A stretch of 17,682 nt of DNA, from assembly GCA_964644025.1 (NCBI GenBank), contig CAZXVW010000075.1, forward strand, positions 1 through 17,682, in the 5' to 3' direction. The notes beneath the pieces are model-generated. The model was not told where the DNA came from and ran no database searches. It saw only the letters and a program-made list of their open reading frames with translations. The number at the start of each line of letters is the position of its first letter. Position 1 is the stretch's first letter. Source of the stretch: CAZXVW01 sp964644025 (GTDB lineage Bacteria; Acidobacteriota; Terriglobia; Bryobacterales; Bryobacteraceae). Shown piece after piece: positions 15,181 through 17,682 of this stretch. Position numbers and translations under genes: made by a program.

Positions 15181-15239
15181 CCGGCAATGCCGGCCCGTTG
15201 CACTGGGGTGGCGAACCGCCGCCGGGAACATATATTCTA
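15181..15239. promoter_or_regulatory. Divergent control region between sulfatase and permease
   Basis: The 215-base gap between the two divergent starts holds two notable elements. CCGGCAATGCCGG (15181-15193) is a palindrome with 6-base arms around one A. An AT-rich island at 15226-15240 includes GAACATATATTC (15226-15237), a near-palindrome with one mismatched pair, and overlaps TAGAAT on the minus strand (15239-15234) and TATATT/TATTCT on the plus strand, all possible -10 elements. No clear -35 is seen for either direction. Shared control of both sides is plausible but not shown. Confidence 0.4.
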
Positions 15240-15345
15240 GTTCACTGGCGCGGCGCCGAGTGCGCTGCTGCCGGGACGTAACGATGCGCCCGCCAGCAAC
15301 GCCTGGCGCGGGCCGCGTCAAGCCACCAGAACAGGAGAGTACGGA

Positions 15346-17052
15346 ATGGCGGAAGCGCAGAGTCCGGAGGCGGTCCGGAGCCTGGACAAGCTGTACGAGT
15401 TTGACCGCGAACCGGTATCGAAAGACAGGTTGCTGGGGCCCGGTTACTTCGCCGGTTCCTTCGCCGGCGAGCACGTGGCGGCCACCGAGTTCGTCATCGG
15501 AGTCACCTTTGTGAGCTGGGGGGCGAACGTCCGCGACATTTTCATTGGCCTCGTAATCGGAAACCTGCTCGCGGTGCTCACCTGGACGCTGATCTGCGCG
15601 CCGATCGCGGTTCAGACGCGGCTGACATTGTACTGGTACCTCCGCCGGATCGGCGGGCCGATGCTTACCGTCATTTACAACGTTCTGAACGCCGTGCTGT
15701 ACTGCATCCTGGCCGGCTGCATGATTACCGTTTCGGCCTCGGCCGTGCGGATCCCGTTCGGCATTCCCGCCCAGGTGGAGTGGTACCCGACCGATGCGCG
15801 TTTCGTGGCGGTGGTGCTGGTGGTCGGCGCGGTGGTGGTGACGCTGGCCATTCTGGGTTTCAAGAAGCTGGCGTCGTTCGCCAGCGTTTGTTCGCCGTGG
15901 ATGCTGCTGATGTTCGTCTGCGGAGCGCTGGTGGTGCTGCCCCGGCTCGGCGCGGCCGCCGGTATTGGCCACATCGGCGGCTGGGACCAGTTCTTCGAGA
16001 TGGCGCGGAAGGTGGTCTGGACAGGCGTGACGCCGGATGGCAGCCCGCCGCTGGGGTTCTGGAAAGTGGCCGCGTTCGCCTGGATCTGCAATCTGGCGAT
16101 GCACGGCGGGCTATCCGACATGGCGCTGTTCCGGTACGCGCCGCGGGCCAGCTACGGGCTGTTCTCCGCCTTCGGCATGTTCCTGGGCCATTACCTGGCC
16201 TGGATCTGCGCCGGGATGATGGGCGCCGGGGCCGCGCTGATGATGGGCACGCCACTGGTGAAGTTGGACTCCGGGGACGTCGGCTACCAGGCGCTCGGAG
16301 TGGCGGGCATTCTGGCGGTGGTGATCGCCGGGTGGACGACGTCGAACCCGACGCTGTACCGGGCGGGCCTGGCGCTGCAAGCGGTGACGCCGAACTGGTC
16401 CCGGGTCAAGGTCACCGCCGCCGCCGGCACGGTGACGACGCTGGTGGCCTGCTTCCCGTTCGTGTTCACGAAACTGCTCAACTTCGTCGGCATCTACGGC
16501 CTGCTGCTGGCGCCGGCCGGGGCGATCGTGGTGACCGAGCACTGGATCTTTCCCCGCCTCGGCCTGACGCGCTATTGGGCGTCTCATCGCAAGCTGCTGC
16601 TGAATTGGCCGGGGCTGGTTGCCTGGGTGGTTTCCCTCAGCGTCGGGCTGGCGCTGGAGCGCGCCGGGGTTCTGCACCTGTTCTTCCTGTTTCTGCCGGT
16701 CTACGTACTGACGTCATTGCTCTACATTGTTCTGGCTTCTCTCGCCGGCGCCCGGCAGCGGTATCCCGAGCCGGCGGAGAGCCGGGCGGCGGCTACCGCC
16801 CCGCGCCGGCCGGCTCCGGCGGCGGATCGGCCGAACCCGCTGGTCGAGTGGGTCTCCGGCCTGGTGGCGGCGGCCTCGCTGGTGGCCTGCCTGGTGATGG
16901 CGATCGGCGTGGCCGGCGCCGGGGGCGCGGATTTCGCCGGAAGCCTGGCCGCGTTCCACGGCCGGTTGATCCTGCCGACGCTGATCTACTTTGTGAGCGG
17001 CACGATTTTCCTCCGGGAATTCCACAAGGGCGCGAAGTCACCGGCGGCGTGA
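15346..17052 (+). CDS. NCS1-type permease (nucleobase/cation symporter-like)
   Basis: A 568-residue inner-membrane transporter with about twelve hydrophobic segments, resembling the NCS1 cytosine/purine/allantoin permease family. Supporting stretches are LLGPGYFAGSFAGEHVAATE (29-48), SWGANVRDIFIGLVIGNLLA (58-77) and WTTSNPTLYRAGLALQAVTP (327-346). It is longer than usual (about 450-500): an Ala/Pro/Arg-rich linker (about 474-496) leads to two further membrane segments. AGGAG at 15333-15337, eight bases upstream, supports the ATG. Substrates of the family are nucleobases and related compounds; placement opposite a sulfatase/rhamnosidase operon leaves open uptake of a breakdown product, which is inference only. 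Confidence 0.85.
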   Translation: MAEAQSPEAVRSLDKLYEFDREPVSKDRLLGPGYFAGSFAGEHVAATEFVIGVTFVSWGANVRDIFIGLVIGNLLAVLTWTLICAPIAVQTRLTLYWYLRRIGGPMLTVIYNVLNAVLYCILAGCMITVSASAVRIPFGIPAQVEWYPTDARFVAVVLVVGAVVVTLAILGFKKLASFASVCSPWMLLMFVCGALVVLPRLGAAAGIGHIGGWDQFFEMARKVVWTGVTPDGSPPLGFWKVAAFAWICNLAMHGGLSDMALFRYAPRASYGLFSAFGMFLGHYLAWICAGMMGAGAALMMGTPLVKLDSGDVGYQALGVAGILAVVIAGWTTSNPTLYRAGLALQAVTPNWSRVKVTAAAGTVTTLVACFPFVFTKLLNFVGIYGLLLAPAGAIVVTEHWIFPRLGLTRYWASHRKLLLNWPGLVAWVVSLSVGLALERAGVLHLFFLFLPVYVLTSLLYIVLASLAGARQRYPEPAESRAAATAPRRPAPAADRPNPLVEWVSGLVAAASLVACLVMAIGVAGAGGADFAGSLAAFHGRLILPTLIYFVSGTIFLREFHKGAKSPAA

Positions 17053-17068
17053 GGGGCACGCCAGCCCC
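17053..17068 (+). terminator. Stem-loop directly after the permease (weak candidate)
   Basis: GGGGC (17053-17057) and GCCCC (17064-17068) pair across ACGCCA, starting on the base after the TGA. There is no T-tract. Confidence 0.25.
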
Positions 17069-17086
17069 GCCAAGGGTGCAAAGGGG

Positions 17087-17350
17087 TCAGGGCGACAGGG
17101 CGCCGGCAAGCGGGGCGGCGGAAATGGCCGGCTGGTTAAAGATCCGGTCGCGCCGGATCTTGCGCCACTCGTGGTTCCAGAAGAAAAAGAGCTTATTCTT
17201 CATCACCGGCCCGCCGACCTTGTAGCCGAAGTTGTTGAGGCGCAGCTTCTGTTTGTGGGCGCCGGCCTTGTTCAGGAAGTAGTTGGTCGCGTCGAGCTTG
17301 TTGCGGATGGACCGGAAAGGAAACCGGCTGGGGAAGGTGCCGTTGAGTTG
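17087..17350 (-). pseudogene. Truncated Oar-like TonB-dependent receptor remnant
   Basis: The minus strand encodes a stretch typical of the interior of acidobacterial Oar-like TonB-dependent receptors: IRNKLDATNYFLNKAGA, then LRLNNFGYKVGGPVMKNK, then LFFFWNHEWRKIRRDR. In intact proteins (about 1000-1200 residues) this lies just after the plug domain at the start of the barrel. Here the likeness spans only about 85 residues and ends at a TGA (17087-17089) soon after the motif. Upstream of about 17350 the same frame stays open to 17446 but looks unrelated. No signal peptide, carboxypeptidase-like domain, plug or barrel remains, so it is a fragment left by deletion or recombination. Its reading frame is undisturbed, suggesting that the event is not very old. 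Confidence 0.75.
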
Positions 17351-17455
17351 GACGGCGCGGTGGCGGCCGGGACGCTTCAACCGCGCCCCGCCCGGGAGAC
17401 GAAGGGAGAAAGTTCGAAAATCCGGCCGGCGAGCCGCCGTTTCCACAACGGCAAG

Positions 17456-17486
17456 GCGGCTATCCGCAATTGGTTTGGCTAGCCGC
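17456..17486 (-). terminator. Inverted repeat after the partial EEP gene (weak candidate)
   Basis: GCGGCTA (17456-17462) pairs with TAGCCGC (17480-17486) around a 17-base loop. On the minus strand it follows the stop of the partial gene by 63 bases. There is no T-tract. Confidence 0.2.
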
Positions 17487-17549
17487 CGGCGCGAGTGTGA
17501 TTTGGCGACTCCAGCGGGCCGCCATGGGGGCTGCCGGCGGTTGGATCAC

Positions 17550-17682
17550 TTACTCGATCCGCAGTCTGGCGAAGACCGGGTAGTGGTCGGAGGGGTAACG
17601 GCCATCCCGGTTGTGAGTGACCGTGTGGGCTTCGAGCACCTTGATGTTGCCGCGATACAGGATCCAGTCGATGCGGCGTCCC
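17550..17682 (-). CDS. Endonuclease/exonuclease/phosphatase family protein, C-terminal part
   Basis: Only the last 43 residues are in the window; the gene continues past the right edge. They carry the two C-terminal signatures of the EEP (DNase I-like) fold: GRRIDWIL, with the conserved Asp, and YPSDHYPVFARL, with the SDH motif whose His is part of the active site. The stop is TAA at 17552-17550. EEP members include nucleases, phosphatases and sphingomyelinase-like enzymes; the visible part cannot separate these, though the wording fits the stand-alone hydrolases common in soil bacteria. Confidence 0.85.
   Translation of the reverse strand, partial: GRRIDWILYRGNIKVLEAHTVTHNRDGRYPSDHYPVFARLRIE

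Noticed and set aside
15131..15187. Extended sulfatase start at 15187
   Set aside because: It has no ribosome site, and AGGAGGT sits ideally before the ATG at 15130.
15780..17225. Alternative plus-strand frame inside the permease
   Set aside because: It is low-complexity Gly/Arg-rich, while the permease frame has coherent membrane segments and a ribosome site.
17411..17422. GTTCGA-containing stretch resembling a tRNA T-loop
   Set aside because: No acceptor, D or anticodon arms can be built around it.

Overview
The window is high-GC bacterial DNA. Its gene content points to the Acidobacteriota, probably a Bryobacterales/Solibacter-type soil lineage. The evidence is two proteins of the 'VWFA-related acidobacterial domain' type, a fragment of an Oar-like TonB-dependent receptor of the kind amplified in that phylum, a PEP-CTERM surface protein and a sulfatase/alpha-L-rhamnosidase pair. 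This placement is inferred from protein families; no marker gene or rRNA is present.

Layout. 1-1030: a PEP-CTERM protein with its own sigma70-like promoter and a clear intrinsic terminator. 1115-3924: a compact lutABC operon (L-lactate oxidation to pyruvate through Fe-S/LUD proteins), followed at once by a small outer-membrane beta-barrel gene whose candidate promoter overlaps the lutC stop codon. 4524-6530 (minus): an OPT-family transporter, tail-to-tail with the barrel gene and sharing stop-codon bases with it. 6680-7501: an exported SMP-30/NHL-like beta-propeller protein, divergent from the transporter. 7635-10592: a VWFA-like protein (+), a membrane-anchored coiled-coil protein (-) and a second VWFA-related protein (-). 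10694-15130 (minus): a two-gene sulfatase/GH78 alpha-L-rhamnosidase operon, divergent from an NCS1-type permease at 15346-17052 (+). 17087-17350 (minus): a truncated TonB receptor remnant. 17550-17682 (minus): the C-terminal end of an endonuclease/exonuclease/phosphatase-fold protein cut by the window edge.

How the genes may work together. LutABC is a self-contained lactate oxidation module with no lactate permease or LutR-type regulator in the window. The sulfatase and rhamnosidase, both with export signals, look like a small unit that desulfates and then cleaves rhamnose-containing glycans; the divergent permease may share its control region. The two VWFA-like proteins and the coiled-coil protein may form a cell-envelope assembly, but that rests on proximity alone.

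A recurring regulatory theme is visible. Four genes (lutA, the beta-barrel gene, the OPT gene and the propeller gene) have an extended -10 motif (TGN-TANNNT) 6-11 bases before the ATG and no Shine-Dalgarno sequence, which suggests leaderless or nearly leaderless mRNAs. Most of the other genes carry strong GGAGG-type ribosome binding sites. I saw no CRISPR array, tRNA, rRNA, insertion sequence or phage gene. I did not find a clearly new multi-gene system; the best candidates for a second look are the VWFA/coiled-coil cluster, the rhamnosidase with altered active-site positions, and the leaderless promoter set.
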